Shown: positions 8,472 through 17,052, numbered from the stretch's first letter. The stretch: DNA of 64,000 nucleotides from Streptomyces sp. BA2 (GCF_009769735.1 NZ_WSRO01000001.1:496001-560000), one strand, 5' to 3'. Translations and numbers: made by a program. Notes: generated from the sequence alone by a model not told the origin.

Positions 8472-9373
8472 GTGGGACTCACCTTCCGGGCCAGCCTGCG
8501 GGCCACGGGGACGAGTCCGGTGAGCAGCGCGGCGGAGGTGAGCGCGCCGGAGCGCGCCGCGAGAGCGGCCTGCAGCGGGATCATCGCGCGGATGCCGCCG
8601 CCGACGGCCCGCTGGGTCAGCGGCGGCGACGGGTTGAGCGCGGCGTGCAGGAACGGCCGGGCGGCCGTCGCCGCATAGGCGCCGGCCAGCGCGGTGCGGG
8701 CGAACGCGCGCCGGGACCCGATCCCGGGCCGGTCCGGTCCGGCACCGGCCAGTGCTCCGATCACGGCCGTCGCTCCGAGCGCGGCGAGCGACCTGCCCGG
8801 CGCGCCGCCCCGGGTCTCGGTGCGGGAGACGGCGGTGACGGCGTAGGTATGGGCGCCGAGCGCGGCGGCGGGCAGCAGCGAGCGGCGTACCGCGTGCCCC
8901 GAACTCACCGTACTGGTGCGGGAGTTGGCAGTCGCCACCGCTCCGAGCAGCAGGTCGAGACCGCGGGCCGCCGCCATCGCGGCCGGGCCCGCGGCGGTGT
9001 GCTTGAGCCGCAGGTCGTACGCCCAGACGGTGCCGGCCAGGGCGGTGGCGGTGAGGGCGGCGGGGCGGCCCGCGGCGAACGCGAGGCCGAGCCCGGCCGT
9101 GGTCAGCGCTGCCGCCGCCGTCAGCGCCTGCGCGGGGGCGATACGGCCCGAGGGCAGGGGGCGGTGGGGGCGCTCGGCGGCGTCCTCCTCGCGGTCCGCC
9201 CAGTCGTTGAGCGCCATGCCCGCCTCGTACAGGCACAGCGAGGCACCGGCGGCGAGCGCGGTGCGGGCCCCCGGGCGCAGCCCGCTCGCCGCGGCCCCGG
9301 CGAGCGCGTCGCCGGGGACGGTGAACAGGGCGGAGACACGCAGGAGTTCGGCCCAGTCGCGGGGGCTGCTCAC
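8468..9373 (-). CDS. eboC: UbiA-family prenyltransferase (EboC-like)
   Basis: The 301-residue product is an integral membrane protein, with Ala/Leu/Gly-rich segments spaced through its length. The first Asp-rich prenyl-diphosphate site is NDWADREEDAAERP, followed by RPLPSG; the second region is YDLRLKHT. These are the two signature regions of UbiA enzymes. The GTG start at 9373 overlaps the MIPS-like stop by 4 bp, and the gene's own stop overlaps the next gene. EboC is the conserved prenyltransferase of ebo operons. Transfer of a polyprenyl chain to a polar head group made by neighbouring enzymes is plausible but unproven. Confidence 0.87.
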   Translation of the reverse strand: MSSPRDWAELLRVSALFTVPGDALAGAAASGLRPGARTALAAGASLCLYEAGMALNDWADREEDAAERPHRPLPSGRIAPAQALTAAAALTTAGLGLAFAAGRPAALTATALAGTVWAYDLRLKHTAAGPAAMAAARGLDLLLGAVATANSRTSTVSSGHAVRRSLLPAAALGAHTYAVTAVSRTETRGGAPGRSLAALGATAVIGALAGAGPDRPGIGSRRAFARTALAGAYAATAARPFLHAALNPSPPLTQRAVGGGIRAMIPLQAALAARSGALTSAALLTGLVPVARRLARKVSPT

Positions 9374-10524
9374 CGGGCCGCCTCCAGGCGTGCGGCGAAG
9401 CCGAGGAGGGCGGCGTACTGCTCGGCGAGCGCCGGTGAGCCGCCGTCCGGGTCCTTGAAGTAGAAACCGAGTTCGGGCAGCGGCCCGGTGATGCCCGCCT
9501 GGTGGGCGCGGGCGGCGAGCCGGGCGAGGTCGAGCACGAGCGGCGCGGCGAGGGCCGAGTCGCAGCCCTGCCAGATGGTCTGCAGGATCATCCGGGATCC
9601 GAGGAAACCCTCGAAGGCGACATGGTCCCAGGCGGTCTTCCATTCGCCGAGCGCGGGCACGTCGTCGATGTGCACCTCGCCCTCGGGCAGCGTCCCGAGG
9701 TTGTCCTCCAGGACCCGGTTCTTGCCCGCGTTCTTCGCCGCGGCGGCGGCGGAGTCGGCGAGCGCCGCCCCGTCGCCGCCACCGAGCAGATTGGTGCCGG
9801 ACCAGGCCCGAACGTCCAGGGCGCGCTGGCGGAACATGGGCGCGAGCACCGCCCGCAGCAGGGTCTGCCCGGTCTTGCCGTCCCGGCCCGCGTAGGGCAC
9901 CCCGGCGGCCTGGGCCGTTTCGGCGAGGGCCGGGTGCCGTATCCCGGTCGACGGGGTGAAGTTGACGTACGCGCAGCCCGCGCGCAGGGCGGCCGCGGCG
10001 TACAGCGAACTGGTGGGCAGCCTGAGTGCGCCATCGGCCGGGGCGGGCTCGGTGGAGGCGACGTTGACCACGACGGTCCGTGCGACCCCTGTCCGGCGGG
10101 TGAAGTCCTCGATGTCGGCGGCGAAGGCGGCTATCAGCTCCTCGTCGGAGCGGGTGTCCCCGGCCGCCGGTCCGCCGGCCTGGATCTCCCGGTCCGCGGC
10201 GGCCAGTTCACTCTGCACGGCCCGGGTGAGGCCGTGCGGCAGGACGCCCTGCTCGGCGAGGGCCTCGGCGCGCTTGGGCAGCGGCCAGTCGACGGTGTCG
10301 TGGCCGCCGAAGACGAAGGAGGACAGGGCGGGCAGCGCGGCTGCCGCGAACCGCTCGGTCTCGGTGACCATGCCCGTCGGCGGGCAAAGACCGGCGGCGA
10401 GCGCGGCGCACCCGGCGACGGCGGTGGTGGCGACGGAGCCGCGGGCCCCGATGAACCACACCCCCGTGCCCCTCCCGCCTTCGGAACCGGTGCGGGGACC
10501 GGTCGGCTCGGCATGCTCGGACAC
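9370..10524 (-). CDS. Inositol-3-phosphate-synthase-like protein
   Basis: A 384-residue protein related to myo-inositol-1(3)-phosphate synthase, which turns glucose 6-phosphate into inositol phosphate by an NAD-dependent cyclisation. Seen are the Rossmann start GVWFIGARGSVATTAVAG, FVFGGHDT, VVNVASTEP, YVNFTPSTGI, GKTGQTLLRA, the metal/NAD loop SGTNLLGGGDG and IDDVPALGEWKTAWDHV. GTG at 10524 follows AGGAGG. It starts 57 bp after the StrR-like gene and overlaps UbiA. It takes a position comparable to the sugar-cyclising 3-dehydroquinate-synthase-like EboD of other ebo operons, which is absent here; functional replacement is inference. Confidence 0.85.
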   Translation of the reverse strand: MSEHAEPTGPRTGSEGGRGTGVWFIGARGSVATTAVAGCAALAAGLCPPTGMVTETERFAAAALPALSSFVFGGHDTVDWPLPKRAEALAEQGVLPHGLTRAVQSELAAADREIQAGGPAAGDTRSDEELIAAFAADIEDFTRRTGVARTVVVNVASTEPAPADGALRLPTSSLYAAAALRAGCAYVNFTPSTGIRHPALAETAQAAGVPYAGRDGKTGQTLLRAVLAPMFRQRALDVRAWSGTNLLGGGDGAALADSAAAAAKNAGKNRVLEDNLGTLPEGEVHIDDVPALGEWKTAWDHVAFEGFLGSRMILQTIWQGCDSALAAPLVLDLARLAARAHQAGITGPLPELGFYFKDPDGGSPALAEQYAALLGFAARLEAAR

Positions 10525-10581
10525 GGAAGGCCTCCTGAAGTACGTGGGTGCTGACAAGCGGGGTGCGCGGCCAGGCGGGCT

Positions 10582-11640
10582 CTACTCGGCGCGCTGTTGG
10601 AGCTGCAGGGCCAGCTCGCTCCACGTTTCCGCGCAACTGCGGGCGAGGTCGGCGACCTCGGGGGCCCAGTGGCAGGGCAGCCCGCGCCCGAGGGTCTCGA
10701 TGCTGTCGCCGTCGACGGAGTAGTGGCGCAGAAAGCGCAGGGCGCGCCGGCCGGCTTCGGTGTGCCGCAGCGAGGGGTCCTCGCTGAGCTTGGCGAGCAG
10801 CTTCTGCCGGTCCACCACGGACGTGGCGCCCACCGCGCGAGCGGGCGGCCGCTGCCGGGCCGGCGGGGCGACGGAGGGGGCGGTCTCGGTGCGCTCGTCG
10901 GCCGGGGTGGTGCGGTAGCGGCCCGGGACAGGGTCCTCGCCGCGGTCGATGCGCTGGCGCACATCCCGCACCGTGGCGGGGGAGAGTCCGGTGGCCCGGG
11001 CGACCTCGCGCAGTCCGGCGTCGGGCCGTTCGAGGAAGATCGCGGCGGCGCGACGGCGGTGCTGCGCGCTGTCCACGGGGCGCACCCGGCCGTCCCGGCC
11101 GATCCGCGTGCCGGAGTGCACGGCGTCGTCGGCCGGTGACTGCGCGCGGATACGGGAGACGGTCTTGTCGGAGATCCCGGTGGCGGCGGCGACCGCGCTG
11201 TCCGACCACTGCGAGTGGGTCCGGATGATGCGTGCCGCCGCCGCGGCACGGTCGGCGCGGGAGAGCGGCAGACCGTGGGTGACGTTGGCCTTGACCGACA
11301 GGACGAAGGCGTCCGCCGGATCGCAGTCCAGCAGCCTCGCGGCGATCTCGGTCCGTCCGTTGAGCAGGGCCGCGCGGACCCGGTGCGCGCCGTCGATGAC
11401 GCGCAGGGTGGGCCGGTGCACGGTGATGGGGGGCAGACAGTCCCCGGCCTCGGCGAGCATCCGCACGTGGTCCGGGTCCTCCGCGTCCAGGCGGGGGGAG
11501 TCCGACAGGACGAGCGAGTCGATCCGTACGCGGACGGGTGGCTGCGATTCGATCCAGATGGCCGACGGCTCGACCTCGTCGATGTCGATGTCGATGTCGA
11601 TGTCGACAGTCGGGTACGTCAACTCTTCGGCCAGAGACAA
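10582..11640 (-). CDS. StrR/NovG-like ParB-domain transcriptional regulator
   Basis: The 352-residue product has an N-terminal ParB/sulfiredoxin-like fold: SPRLDAEDPDHVRMLAE, LPPITVHRPTLRVIDGAHRVRAA and ADAFVLSVKANVTHGLPLS. Next come two helix-turn-helix units, WSDSAVAAATGISDKTVSRIR and GLREVARATGLSPATVRDVRQ, and a C-terminal helical region. This is the layout of StrR-type pathway activators. TTG at 11640 is chosen because a perfect AGGAGGGG site lies 4 bp upstream; an ATG at 11706 is an alternative. It heads the ebo-like operon and may control it or the polyketide genes. The Asp-Ile repeat near the N-terminus is unusual. Confidence 0.78.
   Translation of the reverse strand: MSLAEELTYPTVDIDIDIDIDEVEPSAIWIESQPPVRVRIDSLVLSDSPRLDAEDPDHVRMLAEAGDCLPPITVHRPTLRVIDGAHRVRAALLNGRTEIAARLLDCDPADAFVLSVKANVTHGLPLSRADRAAAAARIIRTHSQWSDSAVAAATGISDKTVSRIRAQSPADDAVHSGTRIGRDGRVRPVDSAQHRRRAAAIFLERPDAGLREVARATGLSPATVRDVRQRIDRGEDPVPGRYRTTPADERTETAPSVAPPARQRPPARAVGATSVVDRQKLLAKLSEDPSLRHTEAGRRALRFLRHYSVDGDSIETLGRGLPCHWAPEVADLARSCAETWSELALQLQQRAE
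11578..11607. repeat. Hexanucleotide microsatellite in the StrR-like gene
   Basis: GATGTC is repeated four times without error at 11581-11604, with matching flanking triplets. On the coding strand it encodes alternating Asp-Ile (VDIDIDIDIDEV) in the N-terminal arm before the ParB fold. Repeat number could change by slippage without shifting the frame. Confidence 0.9.
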
Positions 11641-12156
11641 CTTGCCCCTCCTGACAGCAATCCTCTGTTGGCGCACATGTGGAAGGTCTTCCGGATACGA
11701 GTCCATGAGCGGCGTCGGCCACCGCGAGCCCTCGTGCACCGGTCGTCGCGTGGGAAGACCGGGCCGGGGGTTCGGTGTGTGGTGGCTGGACGCTTGCGCT
11801 TCGTCGCCGGAGCCCGACGTGCCGTGAATCCATCGTGAGAGTACCGTACGGCCGGTTTTTTTGTAAACCACTGTCTCGCTGTTCTGTGGGCCACAGCGCT
11901 CCTTCGCCGCCCCCTCCAGAGCCGGGGGCCATGGCATGCGAACGAGGCTCGAGAGGAAACACCGCCGCCGCTCAAGCCGACTCAACACCCCCTGTGGTAC
12001 GCCGTGTTGGCTCTCCACCTGGGGTGATGCCGTTCGTCCGCGCGGGATGCCGTACCCGCTGCGGGGAGGGCGCGGGCTGGATCCGGGCGAGCTCGGGCGG
12101 GGGCAGCGCCTACCCTCGGTCGAGGCGTCACCTCGCGCCACGGGAGCCCCAAAAGC

Positions 12157-12174
12157 AAACCGGTAGGACTGTTT
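12157..12174. promoter_or_regulatory. ARE-like operator (ScbR-type), weaker
   Basis: AAACCGGTAGGACTGTTT: AAAC and GTTT arms with a 10-bp centre, the same spacing as the five other sites in the window. It lies about 270 bp upstream of the TetR gene start, with little symmetry in the centre. Confidence 0.5.
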
Positions 12175-12385
12175 ACGGGTGCCGGGTCGTGACCATCAGG
12201 GACCCGGGTCGTGCCGACCGAGCGGGGCGGAGTCTCCAATTCCGGCCAATGGGCCGGGGTGGCTCAACCGTCCTCGTGCGGGCGACCTGTCGAGGTGACC
12301 GCCCTCTTCGGGGGTGTGTCCAGGGAGTGCGAACGAGTCGCGCTCTGTCACTGATCGAGCTCGATCTCTCCCAGAGCTGGCTTTG

Positions 12386-12403
12386 AAACCGGCGAGTTGG
12401 TTT
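12386..12403. promoter_or_regulatory. ARE-like operator upstream of TetR gene
   Basis: AAACCGGCGAGTTGGTTT has 5-bp perfect arms (AAACC/GGTTT) and sits 42 bp before the GTG start of the JadR2-like gene. Autoregulation is likely, as is usual for this repressor family. Confidence 0.7.
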
Positions 12404-12445
12404 TATATCTACCAAGTAACCCCCTCTGTAGCGGGAGAGCCAACA

Positions 12446-13123
12446 GTGAGCCAACAGGAACGGGCCGCCCGTACCCACAACGCACTCATTCGCTCGGCGG
12501 CCGAGCTGTTCGAGCGGCACGGCTATGAGAAGGCCAGCCTGAACGAGATCAGTTCGGGTGCCGGGGTCAGCCGTGGTGCCCTGCACTTCCACTTCGACAC
12601 GAAGGCCGAGGTGGCCGCCGCCGTCGAGAGCGCCGCGGCCCGCGCCCTGCGTCGCGCGGTGGAGAGTGTGCCGACGGGGGACATGAGCGCCTTGCAGGGG
12701 CTGACGGACCTCTCGCACCGCCTGGTCCAACTGCTGCTCTGGGACGTGGTCGTGCGGGCCGGGTTCATGTTGAGCTGGGAAGCGGGGCAGCGCACCCGTA
12801 TCGACCTCTGCCAGGAGTGGCATGCCCACGTGCACCGGTTCGTCGCCCGGGCCGCGGACGAGAAGGCGCTCGCGCCGGGGGTGTCGCAGGAGGGCGTCGT
12901 GAACGCGGTGGTGGCCACGACGGTCGGTCTCGCGGTGCTGAGCCGCGCCGACAAGGAGTGGCTGACCGACCAGACGCTCACCAGCTTCTGGCAGGTGCTG
13001 CTCCCCTCGGTGGCCGAACCGCGGACGGCGGCCGGGCTCAATCCGTTCGGCACAGAATCGGCCCACGACGGCTCGCTGCGCAGCCCGGTCCCTTATCCCG
13101 GCTACGTCCCCAGGCCCCGCTGA
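12446..13123 (+). CDS. TetR regulator, gamma-butyrolactone receptor family (JadR2/ScbR2-like)
   Basis: The 225-residue product begins SQQERAARTHNALIRSAAEL and has the TetR helix-turn-helix ASLNEISSGAGVSRGALHFHF, typical of butyrolactone receptors and their pseudo-receptor homologues. The ligand domain carries VVVRAGFMLSWEAG and CQEWHAHVHR. GTG at 12446 follows GGGAG and aligns with family starts; upstream in-frame sequence to 12314 is not family-like. It most resembles the pseudo-receptor branch, and it closely resembles the broken TetR gene at 18789-19440. An ARE-like site lies just upstream. Probable role: repression of SARP or ARR genes until a signal or pathway product binds. Confidence 0.85.
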   Translation: MSQQERAARTHNALIRSAAELFERHGYEKASLNEISSGAGVSRGALHFHFDTKAEVAAAVESAAARALRRAVESVPTGDMSALQGLTDLSHRLVQLLLWDVVVRAGFMLSWEAGQRTRIDLCQEWHAHVHRFVARAADEKALAPGVSQEGVVNAVVATTVGLAVLSRADKEWLTDQTLTSFWQVLLPSVAEPRTAAGLNPFGTESAHDGSLRSPVPYPGYVPRPR

Positions 13124-13274
13124 CGGAGCGGTTTTCCGGAGTCAAGGATTCATCCTCGGATATCGAACATGGACGCTACGCTTCGGGACGCTGAGGCGCC
13201 GGTACACCGGCGCCTGGAGCGCAGTTGCGTTGCGCCGTGGCAACACGGCGCCGGGGCAAGGGGGATGGGGAAGC

Positions 13275-14048
13275 ATGACTCAAGGACAAGGTTCGCTCGA
13301 GGGGAAGGTCGCCCTGATCACCGGTGCGAGCAGCGGCATTGGCGCCGCGGCGGCCCGGGTGTTCGCACGCGAGGGGGCACGGGTGGTCCTGGTCGCCCGG
13401 CGCGAGGACCGCATCGCGGAGCTTTCGGCCGAACTGCGCTCGGACGGGGCGCAGTCCTCGTACTGCGTGGGCGACGTCCAGGTCTCCGCCGACGTGGAGC
13501 GGGCCGTGTCCCACGCGGTTCAGACGTACGGGCGCCTCGACGTGGCCTTCAACAACGCGGGTGCCGGAGGCGACGTGGCCCCTCTGCACCTCCTCGACGA
13601 CAAGGCGTACGACCTGGTCATGGACACCAACGTGCGCGGCGTGTGGAACTGCCTGCGTCACGAGATCAGAGCGATGACCGAAGACGGGGGCGGCGGCTCG
13701 ATCGTGAACACCAGCAGCGTGGCGGGCCTGGTGGCCAGCTCCGCGCCCGCGCCCTACATCGCGGCCAAGCACGCCGTGGTCGGCCTGACCAAAGCGGCCG
13801 CGGTCGAGTACGCGTCGAGCGGGATCCGCGTCAACGCGATAGCCCCGGGCCTGACCCGGTCGGAGATGGTCGAGGACTGGTTCGCCCGGGTTCCCGGGCG
13901 TGAGGCGAAGAGCATGGCGTCCGCCCCGCAGAACCGCATGGCCGCACCGGAGGAAGTCGCCGAGGCGGCCGCGTGGTTGTGCAGCGACCGGGCCTCGTTC
14001 GTCACCGGAGCCACGATGCCCGTGGACGGCGGGCGCACCACCTGGTGA
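13275..14048 (+). CDS. SDR-family oxidoreductase (FabG-like)
   Basis: A 257-residue classical short-chain dehydrogenase: cofactor motif TGASSGIGAAAARVF, NNAG at the strand-4 position, catalytic Ser in IVNTSSVAG, YxxxK as YIAAKHAVVG, and a C-terminal FVTGATMPVDGGRTTW typical of FabG-like enzymes. ATG at 13275 follows a G-rich site. It lies 150 bp after the TetR gene and ends at a perfect hairpin shared with the convergent ScbR-like gene. It is not close to the ActIII-type ketoreductase encoded at 48905-49690. Oxidation or reduction of a pathway intermediate is likely; the substrate cannot be inferred. Confidence 0.82.
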   Translation: MTQGQGSLEGKVALITGASSGIGAAAARVFAREGARVVLVARREDRIAELSAELRSDGAQSSYCVGDVQVSADVERAVSHAVQTYGRLDVAFNNAGAGGDVAPLHLLDDKAYDLVMDTNVRGVWNCLRHEIRAMTEDGGGGSIVNTSSVAGLVASSAPAPYIAAKHAVVGLTKAAAVEYASSGIRVNAIAPGLTRSEMVEDWFARVPGREAKSMASAPQNRMAAPEEVAEAAAWLCSDRASFVTGATMPVDGGRTTW

Positions 14049-14059
14049 CGGCCCGCGGT

Positions 14060-14093
14060 CGTCCGCGGGGGCGTCGGTGAGCCCCCGCGGACG
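14060..14093. terminator. Bidirectional terminator hairpin
   Basis: Perfect 13-bp inverted repeat CGTCCGCGGGGGC with an 8-nt loop, between the convergent SDR and ScbR-like genes. Confidence 0.85.
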
Positions 14094-14106
14094 TGGCGGC
14101 CGGAAC

Positions 14107-14814
14107 TCAGCCGGCCGTGCCGACGGGGGTGGGCTGCTCCGCGCCCTCGGTCTCCGTCTGCGCCGTCTCCATCTGTGCCGCCTCCGTCTGCGCGTACAGG
14201 CGAGCGCCGCGGTCGGGCGCGAGGTCGAGGCGGGCGAGGACGGCGGGCATGGCGATCGTCGGGATCAGGTGCTCGTACAGCACGGAGATCCGGAGGTTGA
14301 CGTCCGCCAGGCCGGTCTCCAGCTGGGAGAAGAGCTGGACGCCGTGGAACGTGCTGGTCAGGAGCTCGGCGGTCTGCTGCGGCACGACGTGACCGAGGAT
14401 CTCGCCGCGCTCCTTGGCCTCCGTCAGCGTCCGCGCCGAGCGCTCGATCAGGGCGGGCCAGGCGCTGCCGTAGTGCTCCCTGCCCAGGGGGTCGGACGAG
14501 AGCACGGCGCCCGCGCGCACCACCGGATCGCGCGGCAGCAGGTACGCGAGCAGCAAGCCCTGGTCCACCAGTTCCTGGACCTTGAGCTCCTGGGGCGGAA
14601 GGGGCAGCTCGACCTGCGCCTCGACCACCCCTCGCGCAAGGGCTTCCTTGGAGTCGAAATGGAAGTACAGGGCGCCCTTGGTCACGCCGGCGACCTTGAG
14701 GATGTCCGACACGGTGGCCGTCGCGTAGCCGTACTCCGCGAATACCCTTGCTGCGGCCTCCAGCACGGCGCGGCGGGTCCGGACTGCACGTTCTTGTCGC
14801 GCCAACGAGACCAT
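14107..14814 (-). CDS. ScbR-like gamma-butyrolactone receptor, TetR family
   Basis: The 235-residue product follows ScbR closely over the DNA-binding part: QERAVRTRRAVLEAAARVFAE, then ILKVAGVTKGALYFHFDSKE. The ligand domain shows LPRDPVVRAGAVLSSD, LGHVVPQQTAELL, HGVQLFSQ and a C-terminal ALDL-like LARLDLAPDRGARL. Compared with the two other TetR genes here it is the best candidate for a true butyrolactone receptor. No AfsA/ScbA-type butyrolactone synthase is visible in the window. A degenerate operator sits about 50 bp upstream. Likely function: binds ARE sites and releases on a diffusible lactone or furan signal. Confidence 0.86.
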   Translation of the reverse strand: MVSLARQERAVRTRRAVLEAAARVFAEYGYATATVSDILKVAGVTKGALYFHFDSKEALARGVVEAQVELPLPPQELKVQELVDQGLLLAYLLPRDPVVRAGAVLSSDPLGREHYGSAWPALIERSARTLTEAKERGEILGHVVPQQTAELLTSTFHGVQLFSQLETGLADVNLRISVLYEHLIPTIAMPAVLARLDLAPDRGARLYAQTEAAQMETAQTETEGAEQPTPVGTAG

Positions 14815-14863
14815 CCCTTTGTGCTCAGCGCCCGCGTCCAGTGAGCGGTGGACAGTGAAAAAG

Positions 14864-14881
14864 AAACCGTCTAGAGGGTAC
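14864..14881. promoter_or_regulatory. Degenerate ARE-like site
   Basis: AAACCGTCTAGAGGGTAC keeps the left AAAC arm but has GTAC instead of GTTT. It lies 50 bp upstream of the ScbR-like start, where an autoregulatory operator would be expected. Confidence 0.35.
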
Positions 14882-14977
14882 CTTATATGCTCACGTTGTC
14901 ACGGCCGCGTCCGGGGCAGGGCCTTCCGGGCGGTGGAAACCAGCATTTCGGTCTGAAAACAGGCGGTCGCCGCGTGC

Positions 14978-16441
14978 TCAACCGATCTTCATCGTCGCCA
15001 TCATGCCCATGGCCGAGTGGTCGAGCATGTGGCAGTGGTAGACGTACTCGCCCTGGTAGGCGTCGAAGGTGGCCTGCAGCTTGACCGTCTCGCCGGGCAG
15101 CAGCCGCACCGTGTCCTTCAGGCCCGCCTCCGCGGGTCCGGGCGCGGCCCCGCCCCTCTCCAGGACCTGGAACTGCACCAGGTGCATATGGAAGTTGTGC
15201 GGCGCCTTCGTGTTGGCGTTGGTGACGGTCCAGATCTCGCTGGCGCCGGGGCGTATGTGCGCGTCGACGCGCGCGGGGTCGTACAGCTTCTCGTCGATGT
15301 ACGCCTTCGGGTCCGCGCGGCCGTCCTCGTCCATGCGCAGGACGACGGTGCGCTCGGCGGTGGGCGTGGGAAGGCGCGGCAGCGTCCGCAGGACGGCCGG
15401 TACCGAGCTGTTGTCCTCGGCGGTGCGCACCACGTCGAAACGCATCACCTGGCTGACGTCCTCGACCACCCCGAACCCGGTGTTCTTCAGGACGAGCTTG
15501 GTGCCGACCGGGTAGCGGGAGAAGTCGATGACCACGTCGGCCCGTTCACCGGAGGTCAGGTAGATCGCCTTGGTGGTGTGCGGGCGCGGCAGCAGCCCCC
15601 CGTCGGACGCGATCTGCACCATGTCGCCGTTGTCCGCCAGACACAGTTCGAAGAAGCGCTGGTTGGAATGGTTCGCGAAGCGCAGCCGATAGGAGCGGGC
15701 GGCGACCTCGAAACGCGGGTGCGGCGCCCCGTTCACGAGGAGCGTGGTGCGCGCACGGTCGCTCATCCGGTAGACGAGCGCGCCGGTGGCGGCGTCGAAG
15801 TTCGCGTCGCGGATCGCGATCAGTACGTCGTACTCGCCCTTGGGCAGCGGCAGCGCCTCTTCCTCGTCGTCGGTGAGCAGATAGCTGCCGTGCATGCCGC
15901 GGTACACGTTCTCGGACTCCACGTGGTGGGCGTGGTCGTGGTACCAGAGCGAGGCGTGCGACTGCTTGTTGGCGTACGTGTAGCGGCGTGCGGCGCCGGG
16001 CGCGATGGTGTCCATCGGGGAGCCGTCCTCGCTCGGCGGCACCGAAGCACCGTGCAGGTGCATGGAGGTGTCCACGCCCAGCTGGTTGCGCTGACGGATG
16101 ACGACGGGCCGGTTCCTGCGGGCCTTGATGGTCGGACCGGGGAACTGCCCGTTGTAGGTGCGCAGTTCGGTCTGGATGCCGGGCAGTATCTCCTTGCGCA
16201 CGGTGCGCATGGTCATCTCGTACCTGTCCACGGAGCCGATGGTGGACACCGGTGCGAGGACCGGGACGATGGGCATCGCCGCGGCGAACAGCTGCACCGC
16301 GGCGGCGCCGGCGGCCGGCACGCCGGGAGCGGGGCCCGCGGTCGCTTCCCGCGCGTTCAGGACGGGCAGGAGCGAGGCTCCGGTGAGCCCTACACCCGCG
16401 ACGGACAGTCCTGCACCGAGCACTCGGCGACGGGTGGGCAT
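14978..16441 (-). CDS. Tat-exported multicopper oxidase (laccase-like)
   Basis: The 487-residue precursor has a twin-arginine signal: MPTRRRVLGAGLSVAGVG with a hydrophobic stretch and a likely cleavage before about residue 35. Four copper-ligand segments appear in order: SMHLHGASV, SLWYHDHAHH, PHNFHMHLVQF and YHCHMLDHSAMGMM, giving type 1, 2 and 3 copper centres as in CotA, bilirubin oxidase and phenoxazinone synthase. ATG at 16441 follows AGGAGGATCC. It is transcribed alone. Such enzymes oxidise phenols by one electron, so radical coupling or quinone formation of the exported polyketide is possible; a general laccase role is the alternative. Confidence 0.9.
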   Translation of the reverse strand: MPTRRRVLGAGLSVAGVGLTGASLLPVLNAREATAGPAPGVPAAGAAAVQLFAAAMPIVPVLAPVSTIGSVDRYEMTMRTVRKEILPGIQTELRTYNGQFPGPTIKARRNRPVVIRQRNQLGVDTSMHLHGASVPPSEDGSPMDTIAPGAARRYTYANKQSHASLWYHDHAHHVESENVYRGMHGSYLLTDDEEEALPLPKGEYDVLIAIRDANFDAATGALVYRMSDRARTTLLVNGAPHPRFEVAARSYRLRFANHSNQRFFELCLADNGDMVQIASDGGLLPRPHTTKAIYLTSGERADVVIDFSRYPVGTKLVLKNTGFGVVEDVSQVMRFDVVRTAEDNSSVPAVLRTLPRLPTPTAERTVVLRMDEDGRADPKAYIDEKLYDPARVDAHIRPGASEIWTVTNANTKAPHNFHMHLVQFQVLERGGAAPGPAEAGLKDTVRLLPGETVKLQATFDAYQGEYVYHCHMLDHSAMGMMATMKIG

Positions 16442-16644
16442 GGTGGATCCTCCTGCGGGGTGTACGGGTCGAGAGGTGCGAGAGCAGATCAACACGCGGA
16501 ACTAGGGCTTCGCTCGCACACGGCCCGCGCCGCCTCCACGCGGCGGCTCGGGCGGGATCGTCGCGGGACGCGCTCGACAGCCGCTCGACCCACGCACGGG
16601 CGCGGCGGCTGACGCTGAACTCCGGCCCACAGAACGGAGATCCC

Positions 16645-17052
16645 ATGTACGCGGAGGTGGCGGGGTTCTACGCCCGCCAGATGCGGCGCCTGGACGAGGG
16701 CGATGCCGAGGGGTGGGCGGCCACCTTCACCGAGGACGCGGTGTGCCGGCTGTCCACCCGCCTGGAAGCGATGCGCGGGCGCGAGGAGCTGATCGCGGGG
16801 GCGCGCGCGGCGGCGACGGCGATCGAGGCGGCCGGGGAGCTGCGGCGCCACATGACCGGCATGTTCGAGATCGAGGAGCGCCCCGGCGGGTTCCTGCACG
16901 TGCGCGCGAACACCATCGTGTACGCCACCGCGGCGAGCGGTGCGTCCCGGGTGCACCAGGTCTGCACCTGTACGGACACACTGGTGCGGGGTACGAAAGG
17001 CGGACGCGAACTCCTGGTCAAGGACCGCTGGATCGTCGTCGACGGCACGTGA
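16645..17052 (+). CDS. SnoaL/NTF2-like small protein 1
   Basis: The 135-residue product has the cone-shaped NTF2-like fold pattern: VAGFYARQMRRLDEG, WAATFTEDAV, an RRHMTGMFEI strand and a C-terminal VKDRWIVVDG. The FYARQM...TFTED stretch is shared with two other genes in this window (22960-23415 and 35970-36440), which are clear paralogues. SnoaL-like proteins of aromatic polyketide clusters act as cyclases, isomerases or hydroxylase-like factors, and the homologues here are too divergent to choose. It precedes the HAD-like gene by 60 bp, and a 16-bp tandem duplication covers its stop codon. Confidence 0.78.
   Translation: MYAEVAGFYARQMRRLDEGDAEGWAATFTEDAVCRLSTRLEAMRGREELIAGARAAATAIEAAGELRRHMTGMFEIEERPGGFLHVRANTIVYATAASGASRVHQVCTCTDTLVRGTKGGRELLVKDRWIVVDGT

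Larger units (their letters stand above)
11641..12445. other. Long intergenic regulatory region
   Basis: About 805 bp between the divergent StrR-like and TetR genes, with no convincing gene. It contains two AAAC-N10-GTTT operator-like palindromes (12157-12174 and 12386-12403). A different inverted sequence, GGTTTTTTTGTAAACC at 11854-11869, gives a local AT-rich patch. Promoters for both flanking genes should lie here. Confidence 0.6.

Noticed and set aside
11854..11869. GGTTTTTTTGTAAACC palindrome as a further ARE
   Set aside because: The arms are in the opposite order (GTTT...AAAC) to the other operators and the spacing is wrong.
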